Source of the DNA: Streptomyces virginiae
Lineage (GTDB): Bacteria; Actinomycetota; Actinomycetes; Streptomycetales; Streptomycetaceae
DNA: 64,000 nt
Reading direction: 5' to 3'
Assembly: GCF_000720455.1 (NCBI RefSeq)
Contig: NZ_JOAK01000001.1
Coordinates: 310,001-374,000, forward strand
Part shown: one piece after another, positions 1 through 8,753 of the stretch
Layout: each line of letters starts with the position of its first letter
Position numbering within the stretch: the stretch's first letter is position 1
Program-made: the position numbers and the translations under genes
Notes under the pieces: model-generated
Told to the model about the DNA's origin: nothing
The model's input: the letters and a program-made list of their open reading frames with translations, nothing else
Database searches by the model: none

Positions 1-211
1 GTTGCCCGACCCCGTGACGCAGTCCAGCTCCGACCCGAGGCCGAAGCTGGTCGCGGATCTCCTCCGCCGCGTTCTCGTGGTCCCAGCTCGGCGTCACGTG
101 GGTGATGACCCCTTCGACGATCTCGGTGCGGTCTCCGCTGTGGTGCTGGATGGCGTACTTCAGCGCGCTCTCGGGGTCGATGCCTTCGCCGTAGTCGTGC
201 GCGGTGGTCAT
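1..211 (-). CDS. Uma2-family endonuclease-like protein, 5' part only
   Basis: The reverse strand reads from an ATG at 211 to the window edge and gives 70 residues beginning MTTAHDYGEG. The stretch GDRTEIVEGVITHVTPSWDHENAAEEIRDQL has the Uma2 (DUF820) pattern: a Glu in a 'veG' strand, a Pro-His stretch and a following helix. The family has a PD-(D/E)XK-like fold and occurs in many copies in Streptomyces; its cellular role is mostly unknown. The 3' part, with the rest of the presumed active site, lies outside the window. Seen: start and motif. Inferred: family membership. Confidence 0.6.
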   Translation of the reverse strand, partial: MTTAHDYGEGIDPESALKYAIQHHSGDRTEIVEGVITHVTPSWDHENAAEEIRDQLRPRVGAGLRHGVGQ

Positions 212-352
212 TCCGGACGCCTCCCTTGCTTCCCGTGACCAGGCTCCCACGGGCTGTCGCTCCATGTCGTCACCCCGGCGGGGGCCCTGGCCCCGCAGGG
301 AACGTCGTACCGGCGTGACGGGGCGTTCACGGGCGGATGGCAAGCTTGAAGG

Positions 353-2197
353 ATGAACGATGCTGCCCCGGCGCCCACCCCCGCGCCCGCACCCCGCAAG
401 CGTGCCCGTGTCCGTGCCCCCGAGCTGATCGGCAAAGGTGGCTGGCTGAACACCGGCGGGAAGGACCTGAGCCTCGCCGACCTGCGGGGACGCATCACGA
501 TCCTCGATTTCTGGACCTTTTGCTGCATCAACTGCCTGCACGTCCTCGACGAGCTGCGCGAGCTGGAGGAGAAGCACCGCGACACCGTCGTGATCATCGG
601 GGTGCACTCGCCGAAGTTCGTGCACGAGGCTGACCACGCGGCAGTCGTCGACGCCGTCGAGCGCTACGAGGTCCACCACCCCGTCCTCGACGACCCCGAG
701 CTCGCCACCTGGAAGCAGTACGCCGTGCGCGCGTGGCCCACGCTCGTCGTGATCGACCCCGAGGGGTACGTCGTCGCCCAGCACGCGGGCGAGGGGCACG
801 CCCACGCCATCGCGAAGCTGGTCGAGGAGCTGGAGGCCGAGCACGGCGCCAAGGGCACCCTGCGGCGCGGCGACGGCCCGTACGTGGCGCCCGAGCCCGT
901 CGCGAGCGACCTGCGCTTCCCCGGCAAGGCGCTGCTGCTGCCCAGCGGGAACCTCCTCGTCTCCGACTCCACGCGCCACCAGCTGGTGGAGCTGGCCGCC
1001 GACGGGGAGAGCGTCGTACGCCGCATCGGCAGCGGCGAGCGCGGTTTCGCCGGCGACAGCTTCAGCGAGCCGCAGGGGCTGGCGCTGCTGCCCGACGGCC
1101 GGGTGGTCGTCGCCGACACCGTCAACCACGCGCTGCGCGTCCTGGACCTGGAGACCGGGGCCGTCGAGACGGTCGCCGGCACCGGGCGGCAGTGGTGGCA
1201 GGGCTCGCCGACCTCCGGGCCGGCCCTCGAGGTGGACCTGTCCTCGCCGTGGGACGTGGCCTGGTGGCAGGGCAAGGTGTGGATCGCCATGGCCGGTGTC
1301 CACCAGCTGTGGACCTGGGACCCGGCGCAGGGGACCGTCGAGGTCGCCGCCGGCACCACCAACGAGGGGCTGCACGACGGTCCGGCCGCCGAGGCCTGGT
1401 TCGCCCAGCCGTCCGGGCTCGCCGCCGCCGGGGACCGGCTGTGGATCGCCGACTCCGAGACCAGCGCCCTGCGGTACGTCCACCCCACCGACACCGGCTA
1501 CGCCGTCACCTCAGCCGTCGGCACCGGCCTGTTCGACTTCGGGCACCGGGACGGGGACGCCGCCCAGGCCCTGCTCCAGCACCCGCTCGGGGTGACCGCC
1601 CTGCCCGACGGCTCGGTCGCGGTGTGCGACACCTACAACCACGCGCTGCGCCGCTACGACCCCGCCACCGGCCAGGTCTCGACGCTGGCGACCGACCTGC
1701 GCGAGCCCAGCGACGCCGTGCTCGTCGGCGAGGACATCGTGGTCGTCGAGTCCGCCCGGCACCGCCTGACGCGGCTGCGGCTCCCGGAGGAGGCGGTACG
1801 GGTGGACGCGGTCGCCCACCGCACCCAGCGCGCCGCCACCGAGGTGGCGCCCGGCACGCTGCGCCTCGACGTGGTCTTCCGGGCCCCGAGCGGGCAGAAG
1901 CTCGACACCCGCTACGGGCCCTCCACCCGCCTGCTCGTCTCCTCGACCCCGCCGGAGCTGCTGGCGGGCGGCGAGGGCGCCGGCAGCGACCTGTTCCGCG
2001 AGCTGGCGCTGAACCCGGACGTCACCGAGGGCGTGCTGCACGTCTCGGCGATGGCGGCGTCCTGCGACGACGACCCGGCCAACGAGTACCCGGCCTGCCA
2101 CGTCCACCAGCAGGACTGGGGCGTTCCCGTCCGTGTCACCGCCGACGGCGCCTCCCGGCTGCCCCTCGTCCTCGCGGGCATGGACGACGAGGGATAG
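353..2197 (+). CDS. Thioredoxin-like / NHL-repeat protein
   Basis: A 614-residue protein. Residues about 25-165 form a thioredoxin/TlpA-like domain with FWTFCCINCLHV, giving a CxxC pair at Cys58 and Cys61. Residues about 185-470 hold repeated blocks with LPSG.LLVSD, LPDGRVVVADTVNHALR and LPDGSVAVCDTYNHALRRYD, typical NHL blades of a beta-propeller. A beta-rich tail (about 490-614) follows. The architecture is well known (NHLRC2-like) and suggests a cytosolic thiol-disulfide protein with a scaffold propeller; no signal peptide is visible. A long Pro/Ala-rich N-terminus precedes the domain. It stands alone, convergent with the aminopeptidase gene. The substrate is unknown. Confidence 0.85.
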   Translation: MNDAAPAPTPAPAPRKRARVRAPELIGKGGWLNTGGKDLSLADLRGRITILDFWTFCCINCLHVLDELRELEEKHRDTVVIIGVHSPKFVHEADHAAVVDAVERYEVHHPVLDDPELATWKQYAVRAWPTLVVIDPEGYVVAQHAGEGHAHAIAKLVEELEAEHGAKGTLRRGDGPYVAPEPVASDLRFPGKALLLPSGNLLVSDSTRHQLVELAADGESVVRRIGSGERGFAGDSFSEPQGLALLPDGRVVVADTVNHALRVLDLETGAVETVAGTGRQWWQGSPTSGPALEVDLSSPWDVAWWQGKVWIAMAGVHQLWTWDPAQGTVEVAAGTTNEGLHDGPAAEAWFAQPSGLAAAGDRLWIADSETSALRYVHPTDTGYAVTSAVGTGLFDFGHRDGDAAQALLQHPLGVTALPDGSVAVCDTYNHALRRYDPATGQVSTLATDLREPSDAVLVGEDIVVVESARHRLTRLRLPEEAVRVDAVAHRTQRAATEVAPGTLRLDVVFRAPSGQKLDTRYGPSTRLLVSSTPPELLAGGEGAGSDLFRELALNPDVTEGVLHVSAMAASCDDDPANEYPACHVHQQDWGVPVRVTADGASRLPLVLAGMDDEG

Positions 2198-2248
2198 CGG
2201 CGGGGGACAGCCGGGCGCACCCGCCTTCCTGGTGGGCTTCCCGGGGGG

Positions 2249-3541
2249 TCAGCCCTCCAGGAAGGCCACCAGGGCGTTGGCGAGGAGGTACGGGTCGTCC
2301 GCGCCGCACAGCTCGCGGGCGCTGTGCATCGAGAGGATCGCGACGCCGATGTCCACGGTCTGGATGCCGTGGCGGGCGGCCGTGATCGGGCCGATCGTCG
2401 TGCCGCACGGCATCGAGTTGTTGGAGACGAACGTCTGCCACGGGACGCCGGCCCGCTCGCACGCGGCGGCGAACACCGCGCGCCCGCTGCCGTCGGTGGC
2501 GTACCGCTGGTTGACGTTGACCTTCAGGATCGGGCCGGCGTTGGCCCGCGGGTGGTGGGTGGGGTCGTGCCGCTCACCGTAGTTGGGGTGCACGGCGTGC
2601 CCGGTGTCGGAGGACAGGCAGATGGTGCCGGCGAAGGCCCGGGCGCGGTCCTCGTAGGTGCCCCCGCGCGCGAAGACTGAACGTTCCAGCACGTTGCCCA
2701 GCAGCGGGCCGTCGGCGCCGGTGTCCGACTGCGAGCCGTTCTCCTCGTGGTCGAAGGCGGCCAGCACCGGGATGTGGTCGAGCTTCTCGGCGCCGGAGAC
2801 GGCGGCCAGCGCGGCGACGCCCGCGTGCACGGACAGCAGGTTGTCCATCCGGGGGCCGGCCACGAGCTCGCGGTCGCGGCCCAGGTAGGCGGGCGGCTCG
2901 ATCGAGTGGACCATCAGGTCCCAGCCGGCCACCGAGCCGTGTTCCAGGCCCTCTTCCTCCTCCAGGAAGGCGATGAGGTCGCCCTCGTGCGCTTCGCCGA
3001 GGCCCCAAATGGGCTGCATGTGCCGCTGCTTGTCGAGCTTGAGGCCGTCGCTGTTCACCGACCGGTCCAGGTGCACGGCGAGTTGGGGTACGCGCAGCAG
3101 CGCCCGGTCGATGTTGACGAGGCGCTCGGTGCCGTCGCGCAGGGTCAGCCGGCCGGCCAGGCCCAGGTCCCGGTCCAGCCAGGTGTTGAGCAGGGTCCCG
3201 CCGTAGATCTCGACCGCGATCTGCCGCCAGCCCTGTGAGCCCGTGTCGGGCAGCGGCTTGACCCGCAGGTTCGGCGAGTCGGTGTGGGCGCCGATGATGC
3301 GGAACGGGGTGTGGGCCGCGGCGCCTTCGGGGACGTACCAGGCGATGAGCGCGCCGCCGCGGAGCACGAACTTGCCCCCGGTGCCCGAATCCCAGGCGTC
3401 CGTCTCCGACAACTGCCTGAAGCCTGCCTTCTCCAGCCGCTCGGCCGCGTTGGCCACGGCGTGGTACGGCGACGGACTGGCCGTCAGGAAGGTCATCAGA
3501 TCGTCGGTGTGGCCGCGGTCGAAGCGGGCGGGAGAGCTCAT
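2249..3541 (-). CDS. apeB: M18 family aminopeptidase (aspartyl aminopeptidase)
   Basis: A 430-residue, full-length M18 metallopeptidase that removes N-terminal acidic residues from peptides in the cytosol. The zinc ligand motifs are present in order: GAHTDSPNLRVKP (His86, Asp88), the central FDHEENGSQSDTGADGPL with the catalytic Glu pair, and the C-terminal GHAVHPNYGERHDP and SNNSMPCGTTIGP blocks. The ATG at 3541 opens MSSPARFDRGHTDDLMTFL, the usual start in actinomycetes. The IS605-type relic begins just upstream of this start, so the native promoter may have been altered. Confidence 0.93.
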   Translation of the reverse strand: MSSPARFDRGHTDDLMTFLTASPSPYHAVANAAERLEKAGFRQLSETDAWDSGTGGKFVLRGGALIAWYVPEGAAAHTPFRIIGAHTDSPNLRVKPLPDTGSQGWRQIAVEIYGGTLLNTWLDRDLGLAGRLTLRDGTERLVNIDRALLRVPQLAVHLDRSVNSDGLKLDKQRHMQPIWGLGEAHEGDLIAFLEEEEGLEHGSVAGWDLMVHSIEPPAYLGRDRELVAGPRMDNLLSVHAGVAALAAVSGAEKLDHIPVLAAFDHEENGSQSDTGADGPLLGNVLERSVFARGGTYEDRARAFAGTICLSSDTGHAVHPNYGERHDPTHHPRANAGPILKVNVNQRYATDGSGRAVFAAACERAGVPWQTFVSNNSMPCGTTIGPITAARHGIQTVDIGVAILSMHSARELCGADDPYLLANALVAFLEG

Positions 3542-3687
3542 CGTATTTCCCTTGTGTGGAAGCCCCCGGCTTCAGCCGGGTGAGGAAACGCAGTTCCGGC
3601 TCGGAGCCTCGCCGCGGCGGATTGCCGAAGCGTGAGGCTGTGACCTGTGCTGGTGTTCGGATCGTGACCGACCGTAGCGTCGGCGGT

Positions 3688-3951
3688 GTGGGTGTTCCTT
3701 CCGCGCAGCGGTCGTGCAAGTACCGTTTCTATCCGACGGACGCGCAGGCCGTGGAACTGTCGTGGACGTTCGGGTGGCTGTGGCCGATGCGCCCGGTTTG
3801 GGGGGCCGCTCACGACCGGGACGGGAACGCCGCGACCGGACGTGCGGCCGCCGGGCCGGCTGTTGCCGCCCGTGGAGCGGGTGTCAGACCTCATCGTGAG
3901 TCCTCCTCTCGGTCGGGGCGGTCCGTGGCGCAACGGGACCCTCACGCGTGA
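3688..3951 (+). pseudogene. Internally deleted tnpB (RNA-guided nuclease) remnant
   Basis: A GTG at 3688 opens an 87-codon frame. Its beginning, QRSCKYRFYPTDAQAVELSWTFG, matches the first residues of TnpB proteins. Its end, HDRDGNAATGRAAAGPAVAARGAGVRPHRESS, matches the C-terminal tail after the RuvC domain. The whole middle (several hundred residues, with the catalytic acidic residues and zinc finger) is missing, yet the two ends are still in one frame. It cannot be an active nuclease. The pattern is that of a deletion derivative that kept both ends, as in MITE-like derivatives. It stops 11 bases before the right-end hairpin. Confidence 0.6.
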
Positions 3952-3992
3952 GTGTGGGAATCCCCTCCGTCAGGGAGGGGAGGAAGCCGAGT
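3952..3992 (+). ncRNA. Right-end hairpin, possible omega-RNA 3' scaffold relic
   Basis: In known TnpB systems the guide (omega) RNA runs through the end of tnpB and the right-end hairpin, and its guide is the flanking host DNA. Here the hairpin (7-bp stem, 3962-3968 with 3974-3980) is intact and directly follows the tnpB relic stop. Whether it is transcribed is unknown; the call rests on structure and position only. Confidence 0.35.
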
Positions 3993-4097
3993 GGTTCACC
4001 TTAACGAGGGTCGGGTTCCTGTTCGTCATGGCCGGACCGGGCGCGTTGCCGGGAGAACCGGCTCCGCGCCCGCGCGAGGAGGCACTCCCGCTGGTTC

Positions 4098-4826
4098 TCA
4101 GCCGGGCGGGCGGTCGAATCTGCGCTGCAGTTGCCTGCGCTCGCCCCGGCGGATGCGAGGGAGCATCTCCGGGGTCTGCGGGGAGCGCTGCGCGCGTCTC
4201 CTGCGTCCGGCGCAGAAGATACAGGCCTCGCCGGGGGGCGCGTCGGGGTCGATGGGGGCGCCGGGGTGCTCGGAGCAGCCCGAGGCGTTGCGCGGGCGGG
4301 ACAGCTCGCGGGCCACGATGAAGGCGCGGTGCAGGTCGTCGGCGATGCGGACGAAGTCCTCGGCGGGGGAGGACAGGCCCAGGTGGAACCGCTGGTCCTC
4401 GACGGTGCGCAGGTGGGCGCGCAGCGCCTGGAGCGTGTACGGGCCGTCCGGTACGGGGTAGCCCAGGCGGCGCTGCTCGCCGGCGGGGGCGGCTCCGGGG
4501 CCGCCGCGGTGGCGCTGTCCGAGGCGTCGGCGGTCGTTGCAGATGAGGCAGCGGCCCCAGCCCTCGGGGGCCTCGGGGTCGAGGGCGCCGTTGGGGTGTT
4601 CGGGGCAGCCGGTGTAGCTCTTGGCGGGGGCCAGTCCGGCGGCCGTCTGGAAGGCCACGTACAGCGCGTCGGCGATGGTGTCGTACTCGGCGGGGTGGGC
4701 GCCGTCGTAGAGCTCGCGCAGGTGGTCGCCGAGGCTGCCCAGGCTCGCCTGCAGCTCCTTGAGGGCGTACGGCCGCCCGGTGGGGACGGAGTACCCCCTG
4801 CTGCCGTGCTGATCCTGTGGACTCAT
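4098..4826 (-). CDS. Hypothetical protein with two copies of a Cys/His-motif domain
   Basis: A 242-residue protein of unknown function that is an internal duplication. Each half begins with 'P.GxPYxLxxLxAxLxxLxD', continues with a helical 'I.ADxLxxAF..A..L', and ends with a C-x-EHP-(x)5-DP-x-AP tail closing with CLICNDRRR (first half) or CIFCAGRRR (second half). The Cys-His-Cys-Cys spacing suggests one zinc site per half (inference). The tail is basic (RRGERRQLQRRFD). I chose the ATG at 4826; an ATG at 4856 in the same frame would add ten residues, and neither has a strong ribosome site. It is next to the IS605 relic and upstream of no clear partner. Confidence 0.65.
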   Translation of the reverse strand: MSPQDQHGSRGYSVPTGRPYALKELQASLGSLGDHLRELYDGAHPAEYDTIADALYVAFQTAAGLAPAKSYTGCPEHPNGALDPEAPEGWGRCLICNDRRRLGQRHRGGPGAAPAGEQRRLGYPVPDGPYTLQALRAHLRTVEDQRFHLGLSSPAEDFVRIADDLHRAFIVARELSRPRNASGCSEHPGAPIDPDAPPGEACIFCAGRRRRAQRSPQTPEMLPRIRRGERRQLQRRFDRPPG

Positions 4827-4903
4827 GCCTACGAGCGTCCCATGAACGACTGACATCGGGGAAAGCCGCAGTACAGGGCGCCGGTCAGGGCCCGTGCACG
4901 CGG

Positions 4904-4940
4904 CAGCGGCCGGGTCCCTGTGCGGGGGACCCGGCCGCTG
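4904..4940 (-). terminator. Hairpin terminator downstream of the acyl-CoA dehydrogenase gene
   Basis: A perfect 15-bp stem (4904-4918 with 4926-4940) and a 7-base loop lie about 60 bases past the dehydrogenase stop, between it and the next reverse-strand gene. No U-tract follows, as is common for Streptomyces terminators. Confidence 0.6.
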
Positions 4941-5001
4941 TGCGTGTGCGGCGTGGCGGTGCCGGTGGTGGCGGCGGTGCCACGGGCGGGGGCGGCGCCT
5001 C

Positions 5002-6828
5002 CTAGAAGGCGGCCTCGTCGAGCTCCATGAGGGAGTTGTCGACGGACTCGGCGAGCCGGCGCTGGACCGAGACGCCCGGGAGGACCTCCGCGGCGAAGAA
5101 CTTCGCGGCGGCGATCTTGCCGGTGTAGAAGGGGACGTCCTTCGCGGAGGCCGTCGCCAGCTTCTCGGCGGCCACGGCGGCGCCCTTGAGCAGCAGGTAT
5201 CCGACGACCACGTCGCCGGAGGCCATGAGCAGGCGGGTGGTGTTCTGGCCGACCTTGTAGATGTTCTTGACGTCCTCGCCGGTGGCGGTGAGGTCGACGA
5301 TCATCTGGCCGACGATGCCCTCGAGGTCCACGGCGGCCTTGGCGAGCGCGTCGCGGGCACCGGCCAGCTCCTCGCCGCCGACGGCCTCGGCCAGGAACTT
5401 CTTGATCGTCTCGGAGACGATGTTCAGCGAGGCGCCCTGGTCGCGGACGATCTTCCGGAAGAAGAAGTCCTGGCCCTGGATGGCCGTGGTGCCCTCGTAC
5501 AGGGTGTCGATCTTCGCGTCGCGGATGTACTGCTCGATCGGGTACTCCTGCAGGTAGCCGGAGCCGCCGAAGGTCTGCAGGGACTGCGCGAGCTGCTCGT
5601 AGGACTTCTCCGAGCCGTAGCCCTTCACGATCGGCAGGAGCAGGTCGTTCAGGCCGATGAGGGAGGAGGCGTCCTCGCCGGCGGCCTGCTTGACCTGGAT
5701 CTCGTCCTGGACGGTCGCGGTGTAGAGGACGAGGGCGCGCATGCCCTCGGCGTACGCCTTCTGCGTCATCAGCGAGCGGCGCACGTCGGGGTGGTGCGTG
5801 ATGGTGACCTTGGGCGCGGTCTTGTCCATGAAGTTCGCCAGGTCCGGGCCCTGCACGCGCTCCTTGGCGTACTCCAGCGCGTTCAGGTAGCCGGTGGAGA
5901 GCGTGGCGATGGCCTTCGTGCCGACCATCATGCGCGCGAACTCGATGATCATGAACATCTGGCGGATGCCGTCGTGCTTGTCGCCGATCAGCCAGCCCTT
6001 GGCGGGGTGCTGGTCGCCGAAGGTCATCTCGCACGTGTTGGAGGCCTTGAGGCCCATCTTGTGCTCGACGTTCGTGGCGTAGACGCCGTTGCGCTCGCCC
6101 AGCTCGCCGGTCTCCCAGTCGAAGTGGAACTTCGGGACGAGGAAGAGGGACAGGCCCTTGGTGCCCGGGCCGTGGCCCTCGGGGCGGGCGAGAACGTAGT
6201 GGAGGATGTTCTCCTCCATGTCGTGCTCACCGGAGGTGATGAAGCGCTTCACGCCCTCGATGTGCCAGGAGCCGTCCTCCTGCTGGACGGCCTTGGTGCG
6301 GCCGGCGCCCACGTCCGAGCCGGCGTCCGGCTCGGTGAGGACCATGGTGGAGCCCCAGCGCTTCTCGACGGCGATCTGCGCGATCTTCTTCTGCGCCTCG
6401 TTGCCCTCCTCGTGGAGGACGCCGGCGAAGGCCGGGCCGGAGGAGTACATCCACACGGCCGGGTTCGAGCCGAGCAGGAGCTCCGCGTAGGCCCAGACGA
6501 GGGAGCGCGGGGAGACGGTGCCGCCGATCTCCTCCGGGATGCCCAGACGCCAGTACTCGGAGTCCATGAAGGCCTTGTAGCTCTTCTTGAACGAGGCCGG
6601 AACCGGCGCGGTGTTGGTCGCCGGGTCGAAGACGGGCGGGTTGCGGTCGGCGTCCGCGAAGGACTCGGCCAGCTCGTTCTCGGCGAGGCGGGCTATCTCG
6701 GACAGGACGCTCTTGGCGGTCTCGGTGTCCATCTCCTCGAACGGACCGGTGCCGTACTGCTGGTCGCGGCCGAGCACCTCGAAGAGGTTGAACTCGATGT
6801 CGCGGAGATTCGACTTGTAGTGCCCCAT
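5002..6828 (-). CDS. Acyl-CoA dehydrogenase (about 600-residue FadE type)
   Basis: A 608-residue FAD enzyme that introduces the trans-2 double bond into acyl-CoA in fatty acid degradation. The start [20 protein letters not shown] is the standard opening of this long class and has GGAG eight bases upstream; longer frames reaching 7059 lack support. Visible landmarks are [17 protein letters not shown] and [11 protein letters not shown] (flavin/substrate region), and near the C-terminus [38 protein letters not shown], holding the catalytic Glu in the YEGT motif. A further C-terminal domain (about 450-608) is typical of this class. It is monocistronic and divergent from the SseB gene. Confidence 0.92.
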   Translation of the reverse strand: MGHYKSNLRDIEFNLFEVLGRDQQYGTGPFEEMDTETAKSVLSEIARLAENELAESFADADRNPPVFDPATNTAPVPASFKKSYKAFMDSEYWRLGIPEEIGGTVSPRSLVWAYAELLLGSNPAVWMYSSGPAFAGVLHEEGNEAQKKIAQIAVEKRWGSTMVLTEPDAGSDVGAGRTKAVQQEDGSWHIEGVKRFITSGEHDMEENILHYVLARPEGHGPGTKGLSLFLVPKFHFDWETGELGERNGVYATNVEHKMGLKASNTCEMTFGDQHPAKGWLIGDKHDGIRQMFMIIEFARMMVGTKAIATLSTGYLNALEYAKERVQGPDLANFMDKTAPKVTITHHPDVRRSLMTQKAYAEGMRALVLYTATVQDEIQVKQAAGEDASSLIGLNDLLLPIVKGYGSEKSYEQLAQSLQTFGGSGYLQEYPIEQYIRDAKIDTLYEGTTAIQGQDFFFRKIVRDQGASLNIVSETIKKFLAEAVGGEELAGARDALAKAAVDLEGIVGQMIVDLTATGEDVKNIYKVGQNTTRLLMASGDVVVGYLLLKGAAVAAEKLATASAKDVPFYTGKIAAAKFFAAEVLPGVSVQRRLAESVDNSLMELDEAAF

Positions 6829-7057
6829 GGCGACGGCTCCGTTAAGGCTCGGGGAGACAGGTTCCTCGTACATACCAATCGGTAACGTCATGATGCTACC
6901 CGCGGGTAATAACGGCAACCCTCCGGTCCGCAGTGTGACCAGGGTCAAGCTCGCGCGGGGTGCCGAAGGCGCGGGATCCGTCCGGCAAGGGCCCCCGCCG
7001 GGCGGTGGTGGCCGGTACCGGCCGGTATGGGGCCGCCCGCTCGGTAGGGTGGGCCGC

Positions 7058-7516
7058 ATGTACGGCTACGACCAGAACCCGGGTGCCCAGCAGCAGTACG
7101 CGCAGCAGCCCCCGCAGGGCTACGCGCAGCAGGCGCCGCCGCTGTACCCGGAGCCGTCCCCGCCCTCCCTCGCGGACGCCGTACGGGCCTTCACCACGGG
7201 GTCCATGTCCGCCGAGGACTTCCAGCAGGTCTTCGCCACCTCGAATGTCTACTGCCCGCGCGGCGAGACCCCCGGGTTCCTGGCGCTGCACAACACGCAG
7301 CAGCCGGTCATCCCCATGTTCACCACGCTCAAGGAGCTGCGCCGGTACGCCGGCAAGGAGTCCAAGTACTTCGTCATCACCGGCGCAGAGGTGATCGACC
7401 TGCTGCCGACCGGATACGGCTTCGTCCTCGACATGGAGGGCGACCACCGGATGGTCTTCGACGCCAAGGCGGTCGAGCAGATGGTCGACTTCGCCATGCG
7501 CCGCATGTACGGCTGA
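7058..7516 (+). CDS. SseB family protein
   Basis: A 152-residue protein. A Gln/Pro-rich leader ([25 protein letters not shown]) precedes an SseB N-terminal-type domain with [54 protein letters not shown] and [24 protein letters not shown]. SseB domains were named after an enterobacterial protein; in actinomycetes their role is unknown, though they often sit near secretion or signalling genes. The ATG at 7058 gives the conserved length. It is divergent from the acyl-CoA dehydrogenase gene and 36 bases upstream of the ArsR-type gene, possibly cotranscribed with it. Confidence 0.8.
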   Translation: MYGYDQNPGAQQQYAQQPPQGYAQQAPPLYPEPSPPSLADAVRAFTTGSMSAEDFQQVFATSNVYCPRGETPGFLALHNTQQPVIPMFTTLKELRRYAGKESKYFVITGAEVIDLLPTGYGFVLDMEGDHRMVFDAKAVEQMVDFAMRRMYG

Positions 7517-7552
7517 TCGCCGTACGCCGTAGCCACGTGGGGGGCGGGCGCG

Positions 7553-8515
7553 ATGCTGAGGGTGCACTTCACGGTCGAGGACCTGTTCAACGTCACCTTC
7601 GCCGGCGGGCCGCTGCCGATGGTGGAGCTGGCCATGGCGATGGTGGCCTGGCAGCGGACCGACGAGGCGGCGGTTTTCGGCCGCTGGCGGGCGCGCGTCG
7701 GCCAGGAGCTCCGCCCACAGCAGGTGCGGCCCCTGCTGGACCTGCTGCGCCCCGACGGTGACAACCCGCAGTTCGTCGAGCCGTACGCCCGCACCCTGGA
7801 GGAGGGCCTGGCCGCCGTACGGGCGGCCGCGCCGCTGCTGACCGGCGAACAGTTCGCCCGCGCCGCCGCCCGGGCACCCGGGCCGGACACCTGGCTGCGG
7901 GCGCTGTGGGGCCGGGACCGTGAGGCGTGGAACCAGCTCGACGGCGCGCTGACAGCGGCCCACGAGGGCGTGGTGGCCCCGTACTGGGCCCGGATCAGGC
8001 AGTCCTTCCAGGCGGACGTCGCCTGGCGCACCCGGCTGCTCGCCGCCCACGGAATCAGGGCCTGCCTGGCCAGTACGCACCCGGACGCCGCCTGGTCGGG
8101 CACCGTCCTGGAGGTCGACCGCCCGCCGCACTACGAGGTCCGCCTCGGCGGGCGCGGGCTCGTGCTGATGCCCTCGCCGTTCTGGACGGGCCGCCCGCTG
8201 GTGGCCGAGCACCCGGACGGGCCGCACGTCCTGCTCTACCCGGCGCTGACCCCGCTGCCGCTGACCTCCCCCGGCCCGGTCGAAGGCGCGCTCGACGCGC
8301 TGCTCGGCCGGACCCGGGCGGCGGTGCTCCAGAGGCTGGTGCAGCGGCGCACGACCACCGAGCTGGCCCGGGACCTCGACATCAGCCTCCCCTCGGTGTC
8401 CGAACACACCCGCACCCTGCGCGCGGCGGGCCTGATCACCACCGAGCGCGACGGCAAGGCGGTCCTGCACTCGGTGACGGGCCTGGGCGCGGACCTCCTC
8501 CACAGCGGCGGCTGA
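7553..8515 (+). CDS. ArsR-type helix-turn-helix regulator with long N-terminal domain
   Basis: A 320-residue regulator. Residues about 1-240 form a domain of the DUF5937 kind common in actinomycetes (MLRVHFTVEDLFNVTFAGGPLPMVELAMA..), without an obvious ligand site. The C-terminal 75 residues are a winged helix: AAVLQRLVQRRTTTELARDLDISLPSVSEHTRTLRAAGLITTERDGKAVLHSVTGLG, where SLPSVSEHTRTLRAAGLI is the recognition helix region. It has no metal-binding Cys motif of the ELKCVCDLC type, so it is probably not a metal sensor. The target is unknown; the pirin gene 240 bases downstream, with a palindrome in its promoter, is one candidate. Confidence 0.8.
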   Translation: MLRVHFTVEDLFNVTFAGGPLPMVELAMAMVAWQRTDEAAVFGRWRARVGQELRPQQVRPLLDLLRPDGDNPQFVEPYARTLEEGLAAVRAAAPLLTGEQFARAAARAPGPDTWLRALWGRDREAWNQLDGALTAAHEGVVAPYWARIRQSFQADVAWRTRLLAAHGIRACLASTHPDAAWSGTVLEVDRPPHYEVRLGGRGLVLMPSPFWTGRPLVAEHPDGPHVLLYPALTPLPLTSPGPVEGALDALLGRTRAAVLQRLVQRRTTTELARDLDISLPSVSEHTRTLRAAGLITTERDGKAVLHSVTGLGADLLHSGG

Positions 8516-8577
8516 CCGACGCTTCGGCCCTGCCCGAAAGGATCGCCGCCCCCGCCCCCGGCCCGCAGTATCGGTGC

Positions 8578-8607
8578 GGCGGGGGACCCACGGGGGAGTC
8601 CCCCGCC
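8578..8607 (+). terminator. Hairpin terminator after the ArsR-type gene
   Basis: A perfect 10-bp stem (GGCGGGGGAC at 8578-8587 with GTCCCCCGCC at 8598-8607) separates the regulator from the pirin gene and suggests that pirin has its own promoter. Confidence 0.5.
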
Positions 8608-8713
8608 CCGTCACGAGGAGGCGGGCCGGTCGGGACACGCAGGTCGGAGCGGGAATGGCCCTCGGGGAATGCCCCCGGGGGCCACTCTGTTGTCGGGGGT
8701 GTGGCAGAAAGTT

Positions 8714-8732
8714 CGAGTTTCAACTAAACTCG
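8714..8732. promoter_or_regulatory. Operator-like palindrome upstream of the pirin gene
   Basis: CGAGTTT-CAACT-AAACTCG is a perfect 7-bp inverted repeat with a 5-base centre, in an AT-rich patch 22 bases before the pirin ATG. It lies where a -10/+1 region would be, so a bound protein would block transcription. It contains AGTTTCAACT, resembling sites of MarR-type repressors; the binding protein is not identified. Confidence 0.5.
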
Positions 8733-8753
8733 GATCAGAAGGAGGTCCTGACC

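Larger units (their letters stand above)
3550..3992 (+). mobile_element. Relic of an IS200/IS605-type (TnpB) element
   Basis: This AT-richer stretch between two reverse-strand genes is bounded by two hairpins in the same orientation. The left one is CCCGGC-TTCA-GCCGGG at 3565-3580, flanked by GAAGC and TGAGGA. The right one is CCCCTCC-GTCAG-GGAGGGG at 3962-3980, flanked by GGGAAT and AGGAAGC. Between them is a short frame joining the N-terminal and C-terminal ends of a TnpB protein. Subterminal hairpins of this kind followed by AGGA are typical of IS605-family ends in Streptomyces. No TnpA transposase is present. Element limits are approximate. Confidence 0.6.
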
